DNA of 64,000 bases from CAZQVN01 sp964596775 (GCA_964596775.1 CAZQVN010000010.1:1-64000); one strand, 5' to 3'; shown: positions 29,718 to 38,569, numbered from the stretch's first letter. Notes: generated from the sequence alone by a model not told the origin. Numbers and translations are program-made.

Positions 29718-30785
29718 ATGGGACAGATTCTCGCCATCGTATCGTCAAAAGGGGGGGTTGGCAAAACAACGACCTCCGTCAATCTGGCCGCATCCTTTGC
29801 TTCTCTCAATTTTCCGACGCTCCTCGTGGAAGCGGATCCCCAGTGCGGGCTCGTTTCCAGTTTCGGTTTCGACCGCTTTGAGATCCCGCTCGGCCTCTCC
29901 GATGTGGCGCGGGGTGATGCCCGTCTCGAGGACACGACGTACGAAACCCCGGTGCCCGGCCTGCATCTTGTGTCCAGCAACGTCTGGACGCGCGACGAGG
30001 AAGCGTCGTACCTGGCCTCGTACGAACGCAACCCCCTTGTCCTTCGCCAGTCGATGGCCGCGCTGAAGAACAGCTACGACTACATCATCATCGACGCGCC
30101 CCCGATGCTCGGCCCCATCACCATGGCCGTGCTGGCGGCCGCGGACCGGTTCATCGTTCCGGTCCAGACCGAGCCCCATTCGGCCCGCACGCTCCCGCGG
30201 CTCCTGGACGCCGCGGCGTCCGTCCGCACGCGCTTCAACCCCCGGCTCCGTTTCGACGGCGTGGCGCTCACGATGTTCGATTCGCGGACCCGGATGTCCG
30301 AGTCGGTGGCGGAAGAGATCCGCGGCGACCATCCCGACCGGACGTTCGCGTCGGTCATTCCGCGGAGCGTCCGCCTCGCCGAAATCCCGGCCTCCGGACG
30401 CCCGCTGGTCGTGGCGGCGCCGGCGTCGCGCGGCGCGCGCGCCTATTCGGCGCTGGCCGAGGAGATCCTGCTGGCGCACGCGCGCGAGCGCATTCTCGAC
30501 ACGGACGGGGATGATGAAGCCCGCCTCGACGCCGGGGCTCCGGGCGAGGTCGTCGGCGCGCTGATCACCGGGGCGACCGACCGGATGAAGTCCACCGGCG
30601 CGACCACCGGCCGCGGCGCCGAGAACGAGGATACGTCCGGTTCGGACCAGGACGAGTGGGACGACCGTTTCGTCGACATCGACACGTATCTCAAGATGGA
30701 GTCGAACGGACACGGCCGGGCGCGGAAGCTTCCCGACGACGAGTGGAACGACGAGTGGGAAGTGGAGAACGACGAGGAGGACTAG
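29718..30785 (+). CDS. ParA/MinD-like ATPase with acidic C-terminal tail
   Basis: A 355-residue P-loop ATPase. The deviant Walker A SSKGGVGKTT (residues 9-18) follows a short N-terminal strand, EADPQCG is the A' region and YDYIIIDAPPMLGP is Walker B. These proteins dimerise on ATP and position DNA, complexes or machinery. ATG 29718 is chosen because the fold starts there; the frame is open 44 codons upstream into the promoter zone. No ParB gene or parS-like palindromes are nearby. The last 100 residues are hydrophilic and very acidic (EWNDEWEVENDEED at the end), which is unusual. The stop shares CTAG with the convergent gene. Confidence 0.88.
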   Translation: MGQILAIVSSKGGVGKTTTSVNLAASFASLNFPTLLVEADPQCGLVSSFGFDRFEIPLGLSDVARGDARLEDTTYETPVPGLHLVSSNVWTRDEEASYLASYERNPLVLRQSMAALKNSYDYIIIDAPPMLGPITMAVLAAADRFIVPVQTEPHSARTLPRLLDAAASVRTRFNPRLRFDGVALTMFDSRTRMSESVAEEIRGDHPDRTFASVIPRSVRLAEIPASGRPLVVAAPASRGARAYSALAEEILLAHARERILDTDGDDEARLDAGAPGEVVGALITGATDRMKSTGATTGRGAENEDTSGSDQDEWDDRFVDIDTYLKMESNGHGRARKLPDDEWNDEWEVENDEED

Positions 30786-32098
30786 GGCTTCGTTCCGGCC
30801 GCGAGCAGTTCTTCCCGAAAGATCTCCCAGAGCCCGTCCCGGGACATGCTGTCGATGTCCGCGATGGCCACGGACAACCCGCTGGCATGGATCTGCTGCA
30901 GGCACTCGCGGAACCGGGCCGGCCGTCCCTCGAACGGACGCACATTGAGCAGCACGGTCAGCGGGAGATGATTCATGGTTCCCCGCGCGGCGCCCCGTGA
31001 AATGTCGCGCACGACGAACGGGTTCGAGTCACGGGACACGACCACCATCTCGTCGACGACGTCCGCCAGGGAAAACCGCCGGAACTGCCCGTCCGCGAAC
31101 CACAGTTTCGGCTTGTAGCCGCTGTAGATCCAGCTCATCCCGAGGTCCACCGACGGCTCGTAGTACCCGGGCACGGAGATGCCGACCCGGGTGTCCGGAG
31201 CCACCCTGTCGCGAACGGCCACGAGGCGCCGGACGAACTCGGTGATCACGCCGACCCGGTAGGTCATCCACAGCGAGTAGCGCGGATTCCCGGTGTTGTT
31301 GACCGACTCCGGCCACGGAGCCGGGCCCATGCCGATCCACGTTTCGAACTGCGTGCGCGCTTCGTCGCTGTAGTCGGCGGCCTTGGAATAGAAGCGGATC
31401 TCGTCGAGAAGAACGGTGGTCGGCTTGAGTTCCCGCAGCAGGTCCTCGAACACCGCCGCCTCGTACTTCTGCACATCGGGCAGGCACGGGTTCAGGTAGA
31501 TGGTCGGGCCGCCGGGAGCATACTCCGACTGCCGCATGAGTCCCCGGTTGTCGACGTCCACGACCGTCTGCCACTCCGGGTTGTCGAACGCCGGCCCCTT
31601 CTTCGTGCGCAGGTCGCCCTCGATCAGGACGTCGAACCGCAGGACGATTTCGATCCCCTTCTTCTTCGCCGCCTCGGAAAACGCGGCGCAGACGTCCAGG
31701 GGAAGTTCGGCGCGGGGGGCCCGTCCGCTCGGAAACGCCACCGCCCCCTCGTTCGTCTTCACGTCCAGCACGATGCGCCGAAAGTGATACATCGCGGCCG
31801 TGTCGACGATTGCCCGCACCTGCTCCACGGAAGCCAGGCGGGACCGGTCCCGGTCCAGGTCGAGCCACAGCGAGGAACCGGACGGCTCCGGGAGCGGGGG
31901 GATCACCGTGTCCACGGGAAGGTCGGTGCCATCGCTCGGAAGGGACGCCGGCTGCGCCGCCGCCGTGCTGTCGGCGGCGTGATCATGAGCGTGGTCGTGA
32001 TCGTGATCGTGTCCGGGCCCGCAGAACGCCCGCGGAGCCGCGCACAGCGCCAGGAGGATGCAGACGGCGGCGGCGGTGCTCCTAGAGTGCTTTTTCAA
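30782..32098 (-). CDS. Secreted GHL10/DUF187-like glycosidase-fold protein with His-rich N-terminus
   Basis: A 438-residue exported protein. After the signal peptide (STAAAVCILLALCAAP) comes the histidine-aspartate run GPGHDHDHDHAHDH, a likely metal-binding segment. A TIM-barrel-like domain follows: FRRIVLDVKTNEGAVAFPSG, IEIVLRFDVLIEGD, and TTVLLDEIRFYSKAADYSD, where D and E could be catalytic as in glycosidase-like families GHL10/DUF187. The start is TTG at 32098, inside the 3' end of the selenoprotein gene (17-bp overlap), so translation may be coupled. The function is not established. The His-rich stretch suggests metal handling or periplasmic zinc/nickel buffering. Confidence 0.72.
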   Translation of the reverse strand: MKKHSRSTAAAVCILLALCAAPRAFCGPGHDHDHDHAHDHAADSTAAAQPASLPSDGTDLPVDTVIPPLPEPSGSSLWLDLDRDRSRLASVEQVRAIVDTAAMYHFRRIVLDVKTNEGAVAFPSGRAPRAELPLDVCAAFSEAAKKKGIEIVLRFDVLIEGDLRTKKGPAFDNPEWQTVVDVDNRGLMRQSEYAPGGPTIYLNPCLPDVQKYEAAVFEDLLRELKPTTVLLDEIRFYSKAADYSDEARTQFETWIGMGPAPWPESVNNTGNPRYSLWMTYRVGVITEFVRRLVAVRDRVAPDTRVGISVPGYYEPSVDLGMSWIYSGYKPKLWFADGQFRRFSLADVVDEMVVVSRDSNPFVVRDISRGAARGTMNHLPLTVLLNVRPFEGRPARFRECLQQIHASGLSVAIADIDSMSRDGLWEIFREELLAAGTKP

Positions 32099-32315
32099 TG
32101 TCGCGGATGACCTCTTCGTGGTCCGGGAACGAGCCGGTCTCGAGTTTGGAGTAGATCTGCTTTCCGTCGAGGCTGATTTCGAAGCGCCCGCCGTCGGACG
32201 GAACGAGCAGCATCCCGGACAGCTTGTTCTTCAGGCGCGGCAGGACTGCGGCCGCCAGACTGACGGCCTCCGGTTCATAGTCTCAAGCGGCACAGTAGAT
32301 GAGCTTCAGCTCCAT
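32082..32315 (-). CDS. SelW/Rdx-family selenoprotein (CxxU)
   Basis: A 77-residue protein read through an in-frame TGA at 32285-32283. The frame begins MELKLIYCAA, then TGA at codon 11, then DYEPEAVSLAAAVLPRL. It ends at TAG 32084 with FEISLDGKQIYSKLETGSFP near the C-terminus. This is the Rdx thioredoxin-like family (SelW, SelT, SelH relatives), whose redox motif is CxxC or CxxU. Here it is C8-A-A-U11. Nineteen bases after the TGA, GGCCG and CGGCC form a 5-bp stem around the loop TCAGTCTGG, placed as bacterial SECIS elements are. A good ribosome site AAAGGAG stands 7 nt before the ATG. Conventional gene callers would break or miss the gene. selA/selB/selD are not in the window. An alternative would be a pseudogene with a stop, but the stop falls exactly on the U position. 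Confidence 0.85.
32249..32285 (-). promoter_or_regulatory. Candidate bacterial SECIS element
   Basis: Starting at the TGA codon on the minus strand, a 19-nt gap leads to a stem-loop with a GGCCG/CGGCC helix and a 9-nt loop containing GTCT. Family knowledge: bacterial SECIS hairpins lie within the coding region shortly after UGA, with an apical loop that often contains a GU step recognised by SelB. The loop here (CAGTCTG) resembles that of E. coli fdhF loosely. The structure is predicted by eye. Confidence 0.55.
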
Positions 32316-32399
32316 TCCGGCACTCCTTTGGGATCGGGTGGAAGATATCGGGACGCGGACCGTGTCGGTCCGGAGCTTCGTCATTCGCGGCCCCGGGGC

Positions 32400-33515
32400 C
32401 TAATTCATGCCGCGCGCGTCGCGCTCCACGATCCAGTCGTTCTCCTTGAAGATGTCCTTGAGAACGGCCAGGTCCGCCTCTCCCGGAAGAACCTCGGCGA
32501 GGTGCTTCTCGTATTCCTCGGGCGTGAGCATCTCGCCCTTGACGCTGTACGGCTTGCCCGCGTAGGTCCCGATCTCGCGGTTGAATTTGACCTCCGGAAC
32601 GTAGAAAGGTTCCGCATCGTCGGGGATCATCTTGTTGAAGCGGTCGATCAACCCCTTGACCTCCTCGATGTAGAGCGCCCGGGCGGCCTCGTTCAGATTG
32701 TCCTTGTCCGCCTTTTCCGGATTCTTCTCCTCGTCGTACCGCCCCTTGAGGCCCCACACGTAGGACCAGTGCGCGGAGGAGGAATGCGACTGCCCGAACA
32801 GGTCGAAGGCGGTGGGCAGCCACTTGTTGAGGTACTTCTGGATGATCGGGGTCGGGATCTTGCCCGCCTCGATGATCCGCCGGAGCCCGTTGTTCCCGGT
32901 TCCGAGATGGAAGGATTCCTCACGCAGCATCGGCGGCATGCTCCGCGCCAGCGGCGCGAACCCGGAATGCGACAGCATCTTCAGCTGGAATTTCCCGTCG
33001 CGATCGATGAAGTCGGCGTAGGTGAAGAAGTCGAGCCAGTGGTCGATCGGTTCGTTGAAGGATCCGAGGAGGCGCTCCGAGGCGAGAGCGTTCCGTTCCA
33101 GCAGCTTCTGGGCTTCCACCCGGCCCGTCGTGCCGAAGTAGTTCACCAGCAGGTACGACATCTGCCAGCCGTGGCGCATCTCCTCGCGCATCACGCGGGC
33201 GAGGCACATCAGGTCGTAGTGGTTCGGCGCGGTGTTGATCAGGTTCTGCTGCTGCTCCACGGAGGCGAACTCCGTGTCCCCCTGGTAGACGATCAGGTGG
33301 AGGAGCGCGTCGCGGATCCGCTGGTCCGGGATCTCGATCACCTTTTCCCACTTGCGCGTGCCGGCGAAGTGCCCGAACTCGATCTCGTCGGAATGAAGCC
33401 CCCCGAAAAGATGCTCGAACTCGTAGTCCTGCATCAGTTCCTTGTCGATCCCGACGTTGTCCCGCCAGGTTCTGAAGATGTCGATCCACTGATCAAAAGT
33501 CGAAATCAGGCGCAT
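32400..33515 (-). CDS. PaaA/BoxB-like di-iron oxygenase component
   Basis: A 371-residue ferritin-like protein. Two Glu-His iron-binding motifs are visible: REEMRHGW (about 110-117) and REESFHLGTG (about 196-205). Further carboxylates lie in other helices (QGDTEFASVEQQQ). This matches catalytic subunits of ring-epoxidising enzymes such as PaaA (phenylacetyl-CoA) and BoxB (benzoyl-CoA). The other Paa or Box genes are not present, so the substrate is uncertain. ATG 33515 follows GGAGG at a 10-nt distance. The selenoprotein gene lies 84 bp downstream on the same strand. Confidence 0.7.
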   Translation of the reverse strand: MRLISTFDQWIDIFRTWRDNVGIDKELMQDYEFEHLFGGLHSDEIEFGHFAGTRKWEKVIEIPDQRIRDALLHLIVYQGDTEFASVEQQQNLINTAPNHYDLMCLARVMREEMRHGWQMSYLLVNYFGTTGRVEAQKLLERNALASERLLGSFNEPIDHWLDFFTYADFIDRDGKFQLKMLSHSGFAPLARSMPPMLREESFHLGTGNNGLRRIIEAGKIPTPIIQKYLNKWLPTAFDLFGQSHSSSAHWSYVWGLKGRYDEEKNPEKADKDNLNEAARALYIEEVKGLIDRFNKMIPDDAEPFYVPEVKFNREIGTYAGKPYSVKGEMLTPEEYEKHLAEVLPGEADLAVLKDIFKENDWIVERDARGMN

Positions 33516-33817
33516 GGTCGAAAGGCCTCCGAAAACTCACAAGAGATTGCCGGCGAATGACTTTGGGCGACCGGGACGGTCGCGGTGAAATTTTACACAA
33601 GGCGGCGTCACCGCGCAATGAACCCGGCCGCTGAAACCGGGTCGAAACCGCGTTGCGCCACTACCGCAGTGGTTTTCGAAGTGCTTCCAGGCAAACTACT
33701 TAGGTGGTTTCTCAATTTGATGCGGGATTCGAATTCCGCTTGTTGCACCGCGGCGATCCCTCTATTTTCAGGTCAGTCAGGAAATGCATCAGGGGATCGG
33801 ACATCTATGGGGGTTAC
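33516..33817. promoter_or_regulatory. Divergent spacer before the second TWGxIKAxYR protein
   Basis: A 302-bp non-coding spacer between the di-iron protein (minus) and the secreted protein (plus). It contains GCGGGATTCGAATTCCGC near 33722-33739, a near-palindrome that superficially resembles a tRNA T-arm but has no matching acceptor or D arm around it. The patch at 33700-33770 is AT-richer and may carry the promoter. Nothing else is recognised. Confidence 0.35.
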
Positions 33818-34566
33818 ATGAAACATCGCTTCGGACTCATGGGGGCGGCCCTTGTTCTGCTGGCCGCCGTCGAGGCGCACGCCGTTGCGCCGATCGTTAT
33901 CGAATCCAAATGCTCTCCGGGGGCGAACTACGTCGAAGGCGGCACCGGCTGGGGCAACACGAATTCCAAGAGCAACAAGACACCGTGCGGCAACGGGGCC
34001 CGCGCGTCGAAGAATGCCGGCGCCTATGCCGACTTCATCCCGACGATCACGACCGAAGGTCGCTACGACGTGTTCCTCACCTGGGGCACGACCACCAGCA
34101 GCAACGACGGCCCGAACGCCGAGAATGTCCAGGTGTCGATCATCGACCGGGACGGNNNNNNNNNNNNNNNNNNNNNNNNNNNNNNNNNNNNNNNNNNNNN
34201 NNNNNNNNNNNNNNNNNNNNNNNNNNNNNNNNNNNNNNNNNNNNNNNNNNNNNNNGCAACGACGGCCCGAACGCCGAGAATGTCCAGGTGTCGATCATCG
34301 ACCGGGACGGAACCACGAATTCGTTCGTGAACATGCGCGGGCACGCCGGATGCGCCACGAATGCCAACACGCTGATCTACGTCGGCAACGGTTATTTCAA
34401 GCCGAACCAGGGGCACAGGATCCGCGTGGCCAACACGTCCACCGGACAATGCTACAACGGCGCGAACCGGCGATTCATTTCCGCCGACGCGGTGGTGCTG
34501 GAGTTCCAGGCCCCGGTGCCCGTCGAGCTCAGAACCTGGGGCACGATAAAGGCAATGTACCGCTGA
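33818..34566 (+). CDS. Secreted protein ending in TWGxIKAxYR, interrupted by a spurious gap
   Basis: The signal peptide is MKHRFGLMGAALVLLAAVEAHA. The mature part looks like a small beta-sandwich with several cysteines (ESKCSPGANYVEGG, TPCGNG, GHAGCATNAN, TGQCYNGANRRF). It ends VPVELRTWGTIKAMYR, nearly the same as the protein at 19005-19931. The two halves are in different frames only because of the 100-N gap. The 55 bp at 34101-34155 recur at 34256-34310, and removing 155 bases joins the frames into one 197-residue protein. YDVFLTWGTT and the strand ENVQVSIIDRDG suggest a carbohydrate-binding-like or xanthan-lyase-like jelly roll, which I cannot confirm. It probably has the same export or anchoring route as its partner. 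Confidence 0.8.
34156..34255. other. Spurious assembly gap inside a gene
   Basis: This is a run of 100 N between two identical 55-bp sequences (34101-34155 and 34256-34310). The duplicated flank has the length of a common assembler k-mer. Collapsing it and removing the N restores the reading frame. Confidence 0.9.
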
Positions 34567-34572
34567 CGAGGG

Positions 34573-35748
34573 CTACCGGTCGATCTCCCCGAGCACGATG
34601 TCCAGCGACCCCACCACCGCCACGGCGTCCGAGATCATGGCGCCGGGCGCCAGTTCGGGAAGGACCGACAGGGAACAGAAGCACGGCGAGCGAACCTTGA
34701 CCCGCCACGGCTTGTCGGTTCCGTCGCTCATGATGTAGAAGCCCATGTCGCCGCGGGCCGCCTCGACCCGGAAGTAGATGTCTCCGACGGGCGGCTTGAA
34801 GCGTTTCGGAAGGGCTTCCTGCACGTCCCCCTCGACGAGCCGGTCCAGCGACTGCTCGACGAGATGAATCGACTGCCGGATCTCCCCCATGCGCACGAGG
34901 TATCGATCCAGGGCCGATCCGACCGGGCCATGTTCCCCGTTCGCCACGATGACCTTCCAGTCGTACTCGTGATAGGTCATGTACGGCTCGTCGCGGCGCA
35001 GGTCGAAATCCACGCCCGATCCGCGGAGATTGGGGCCGGTGAGGCCGTAGTTGATGGCCAGCTCCGGCGGGATGACCCCGATGCCCTTCGTGCGCTCGAC
35101 GAAGATCTTGTTGAACGTGAGCATCTGGTCGAATTCGTCCATCCGCTTCTTCAGGTCCTTGAGGAACTCCCGCGTCTGCTGCTCGAAGCCGGGCGGCAGG
35201 TCATGGCTCACGCCGCCGATCCAGATGTAGTTGTAGAGAAGCCGCGCGCCGCAGGTCCACTCGAACAGGTCGAGGATCCGTTCGCGGTCGCGGAACGCGT
35301 ACATGAACGGCGTGAAGTTGCCGACGTCGAGGCTGAACGTGCCCACGGCCACGAGATGGCTGGCCACGCGCTGCAGCTCCACCATGAGCATGCGGATCGC
35401 CTCGACGCGCGGGCCGACGGTGATCCCCATGAGCTTTTCCACCGCCAGCACGTACCCGATCTCGTTCGTGATCGCCGCCAGGTAGTCCATCCGGTCCACG
35501 TAGGGGATGACCTGGGGCCAGGTGAGGTTCTCGGAGTGCTTTTCGAAGCAGCGGTGCAGGTACCCCATGTGGGGGACGACCGACTTCAGGACCTCCCCGT
35601 CCGTTTCGATTTCCAGCCGGAGCACGCCGTGCGTGGAGGGATGCTGGGGGCCCATGTTGATGATCATGGTGTCCCCTTCCACCTCGAAGCGATTGCTGCC
35701 GTGCTTCGGCGGCCGGTTCAGCGTGGGTGCCGGAGTTTCGGGATTCAT
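34573..35748 (-). CDS. nuoD: NADH-quinone oxidoreductase subunit D
   Basis: A 391-residue subunit of the complex I peripheral arm that helps form the quinone site. The signature NMGPQHPSTHGVLRLEIETDG is near the N-terminus, and conserved YLHRCFEK (quinone-site histidine-bearing block), GYVLAVEKLMGI, and the C-terminal GSLDIVLGEIDR are present. The Ni-binding cysteines of hydrogenase large subunits are missing, which marks it as complex I rather than a group 4 hydrogenase. The start overlaps the nuoI stop by ATGA. It is the last gene in the order B-C-I-D. Nothing further of the nuo operon follows. Confidence 0.96.
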   Translation of the reverse strand: MNPETPAPTLNRPPKHGSNRFEVEGDTMIINMGPQHPSTHGVLRLEIETDGEVLKSVVPHMGYLHRCFEKHSENLTWPQVIPYVDRMDYLAAITNEIGYVLAVEKLMGITVGPRVEAIRMLMVELQRVASHLVAVGTFSLDVGNFTPFMYAFRDRERILDLFEWTCGARLLYNYIWIGGVSHDLPPGFEQQTREFLKDLKKRMDEFDQMLTFNKIFVERTKGIGVIPPELAINYGLTGPNLRGSGVDFDLRRDEPYMTYHEYDWKVIVANGEHGPVGSALDRYLVRMGEIRQSIHLVEQSLDRLVEGDVQEALPKRFKPPVGDIYFRVEAARGDMGFYIMSDGTDKPWRVKVRSPCFCSLSVLPELAPGAMISDAVAVVGSLDIVLGEIDR

Positions 35749-36440
35749 GCGCCCTCCTTCCCGCCGTCGGCGTCAGCCGGCTTGGCAGCCGCATCGGTCC
35801 CTTCCGCGGGTTTGGCCGCCGGAGCCGCCTTCACCGGCTTCGGCACCGACCCGGCGTACGACTTGTCGCTGGGCAGCGTGGCCCTCGTCCCCGCCTTGTC
35901 GCTGAAGACCGACTGCAGCTTGTCCGGAACCATGTTGATCCGGAACTTCGCCCCGTCACGCTCCTTCGCCTTGTCCACGAGCGCCTTCGCCTCGTCGGCC
36001 GAATAGGCCGCGAAGTGATAGACGAGGTCGAAGCGGTCGTACGTGGACGCCTCGTAGTTCGGCGTCATCACCAGGCATTCGGTCGGACAGGGGTACGTGC
36101 AGAGGTTGCAGTAGCAGCACTTGGCCATGTCGATGTCGAACACGAGAACGTGCAGGCGCTTCGGCGTGTCCTTGCTGGTCATGCCGAGGTCCTCGTCCGG
36201 ACCCGCCTTCATCGTTTCGATGTGGATGCAGTCGACCGGGCAGACGTTCGCGCACTTGTTGCAGCCGATGCAGTCGTCGACGTTGTTGTACAGCTGCGCC
36301 CGCGCGCGTTCCGGAAGCTGCCACTTCACGTCGGGGTATTCGAGCGTCACCGGCTTTTCGACGAACGTTTTCCACGAAATCGCCATCGAGGCGGGAATCG
36401 AAGCCACGGCCTCGAAGATGTTGCGGAAGTACCGGGTCAT
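35745..36440 (-). CDS. nuoI: NADH-quinone oxidoreductase subunit I (two 4Fe-4S ferredoxin)
   Basis: A 231-residue protein with two classical clusters: CIGCNKCANVCP (first) and CCYCNLCTYPCP (second), which transfer electrons between N6a/b and N2. The family-typical length is about 160-180; here an extra Ala/Pro/Lys-rich tail of about 60 residues follows. The start ATG overlaps nuoC (ATGA). nuoI placed between C and D is not the usual order, in which D follows C. The part before the clusters begins MTRYFRNIFEAVASIPASM, giving a short amphipathic lead. Confidence 0.94.
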   Translation of the reverse strand: MTRYFRNIFEAVASIPASMAISWKTFVEKPVTLEYPDVKWQLPERARAQLYNNVDDCIGCNKCANVCPVDCIHIETMKAGPDEDLGMTSKDTPKRLHVLVFDIDMAKCCYCNLCTYPCPTECLVMTPNYEASTYDRFDLVYHFAAYSADEAKALVDKAKERDGAKFRINMVPDKLQSVFSDKAGTRATLPSDKSYAGSVPKPVKAAPAAKPAEGTDAAAKPADADGGKEGA

Positions 36441-36985
36441 TCCTCCAGCCCCTTCTTGATGATGACGGTGCCGGAACGGTCCTTGTCGCTGAAGCTGTAG
36501 GGCACCTTCACGCCGTGGTAGTACTCCTGCACCTCGTAATCCTTGCGGAGCGGCCACCCCTCCCAGTCGTCGGGGCAGAGAATGCGCCGCATGTCCGGGT
36601 GATCGTCGAACACGGAGCCGATCATGTCGTAGGTTTCCCGTTCCATCCAGTCGGCGCCGCGCCAGACGCCAGAAACCGAGGGCACGTGCGGGTTGTCGCG
36701 CGGGAGGTCGACCTTGAGGCAGAACGAGTGGCGATGGCGCATCGAGTAGATGTTGTAGACGACCCCGAGCGTCAGCTTGACGCCGTAGTCCACGCCGGAC
36801 ACGCACATCAGGCTGTCGAAGAAGAGATCGGGATCGGTGGCCAGCCAGGTGCAGATGTCGAGCAGCGATTCCGGCTTGACCTTGCTCGCCGGGTTGAACT
36901 CGTTGTCCTGGAATTCGATGACGGCGTCGCCGAACCGGGCGGCGAGCCTGTCGTGGATCTCTTTCGCGGAAAGCGTTGCGGCCAT
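36437..36985 (-). CDS. nuoC: NADH-quinone oxidoreductase subunit C
   Basis: A 182-residue 30-kDa-type subunit. VDLPRDNPHVPSVSGVWRGADWMERETYDMIG is the signature strand-loop, seen here as DNPHVPSVSGVWRGADWMER and ETYDMIGSVFDDHP. RRILCPDDWEGWPLRKDY follows. It docks with NuoD in the peripheral arm. Two bases separate its start from the nuoB stop and its stop overlaps nuoI. Confidence 0.95.
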   Translation of the reverse strand: MAATLSAKEIHDRLAARFGDAVIEFQDNEFNPASKVKPESLLDICTWLATDPDLFFDSLMCVSGVDYGVKLTLGVVYNIYSMRHRHSFCLKVDLPRDNPHVPSVSGVWRGADWMERETYDMIGSVFDDHPDMRRILCPDDWEGWPLRKDYEVQEYYHGVKVPYSFSDKDRSGTVIIKKGLEE

Positions 36986-36987
36986 GG

Positions 36988-37578
<591 letters not shown>

Positions 37579-37746
37579 CGAAGAGCCTCCGCTCGCCTGG
37601 GCGCCGTGAACGACCTGTAGAACGCCGGAGTATGCCACAGGGGTGGGAGTCGGTCAAAAGCCGGCACGGCCTCCGTGGAGCGCCTGATTCACCGACCTGG
37701 GCCACATGCTGAACTCGTGGTCCGGGCAGACCAGCGTTTGGCGGTG

Positions 37747-38480
37747 TCAGTCTCCCCGGAGCTCCCGGTGCCGGGCCACCCGGACCCGGTTTCCGCAGGA
37801 AGNNNNNNNNNNNNNNNNNNNNNNNNNNNNNNNNNNNNNNNNNNNNNNNNNNNNNNNNNNNNNNNNNNNNNNNNNNNNNNNNNNNNNNNNNNNNNNNNNN
37901 NNCAGTCTCCCCGGAGCTCCCGGTGCCGGGCCACCCGGACCCGGTTTCCGCAGGAAGCCGCGGTGCACCAGCGCCTCGTTCCGCTCTTCGTCGTGTCGGC
38001 AAAGTAGAGGACGCACTCCGGGTTGCCGCAAGCCCTGACCGGCGGATGCCCGCCGGCGGCCAGCCACTCCGCGGCGGAACGGATCACCGGGAACAGGAGG
38101 GCCGCCGGTTCCTCCGGATCAGGGCGAAATTCCAGCGCGGAGCGCGCCCCTTTCCGGGAAGCGAGATGCAGGAATCCCGGTGCCTCCGCCAGCCGCCGGG
38201 CCAGGGCGGCCACGCTCCTCCGCGGGAACGGCCGGCCCGCCGCCGCCCGGCCGGCGAGGTCGGCGAGCTCGTCCCGGAGAGTCATGGCTTCCTCGTAAAG
38301 TTTTCTTTTGATTGCCGTTACAGGCTGGAAACCCGCGGGCAGGGCTTCCGCGATCCAGGCGGCCAGCTCCTCCGGCCGGGCCAGGAGGTCCACCCGGGCC
38401 CCGTCCCGCATCGGGCGCGTGTTCACGAAATTCAGCCACGGCAGGTCCGAAAGAAGAAGGAACCGGCTCTTTTTTTTCAT
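37747..38480 (-). CDS. CGNR zinc-finger transcription regulator, interrupted by a spurious gap
   Basis: The gap-corrected protein has 192 residues. The N-terminal part (LPWLNFVNTRPM, then an alpha-helical body) is the ABATE-type stress/ligand domain, and the C-terminal zinc finger is CGNPECVLYFADTT followed by RRWCTAASCGNRVRVARHR. The 55 bp at 37748-37802 are repeated at 37903-37957 on the other side of the N-run. Collapsing the duplicate gives the stop TGA right after RHRELRGD. It is divergent from the VOC gene at 38570, with an inverted repeat TGTAAT/ATTACA between them. It probably controls that gene and itself. Confidence 0.85.
37803..37902. other. Spurious assembly gap inside the CGNR regulator
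   Basis: A run of 100 N between two identical 55-bp flanks (37748-37802 and 37903-37957). Deleting 155 bases gives an intact gene that ends in a proper stop. Confidence 0.9.
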
Positions 38481-38521
38481 GATTTCTCGAACCTCAAGGC
38501 CACCCGGGGCATCCGAGACTC

Positions 38522-38554
38522 TGTAATGTTCATTATACTATTTTGACTATTACA
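38522..38554. promoter_or_regulatory. Candidate operator between CGNR regulator and VOC gene
   Basis: The arms TGTAAT (38522-38527) and ATTACA (38549-38554) are inverted repeats with centre at 38538 in an AT-rich patch. On the minus strand TATAAT at 38537-38532 is a perfect -10 for the regulator. This is a good site for autoregulation and control of the divergent VOC gene. Confidence 0.5.
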
Positions 38555-38569
38555 TGAGAGGAGCACATC

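Noticed and set aside
32275..32823. 182-codon minus-strand frame overlapping the di-iron gene
   Set aside because: It lies in another frame of the PaaA/BoxB-like gene and does not correspond to a family. The real small gene there is the selenoprotein at 32082-32315.
33720..33742. tRNA-like T-arm GCGGGATTCGAATTCCGC
   Set aside because: No acceptor, D or anticodon arms can be fitted around it; it is better read as a near-palindrome.
33600..33817. Riboswitch in front of the second secreted protein
   Set aside because: I looked for c-di-GMP and cobalamin consensus blocks and found only isolated fragments.
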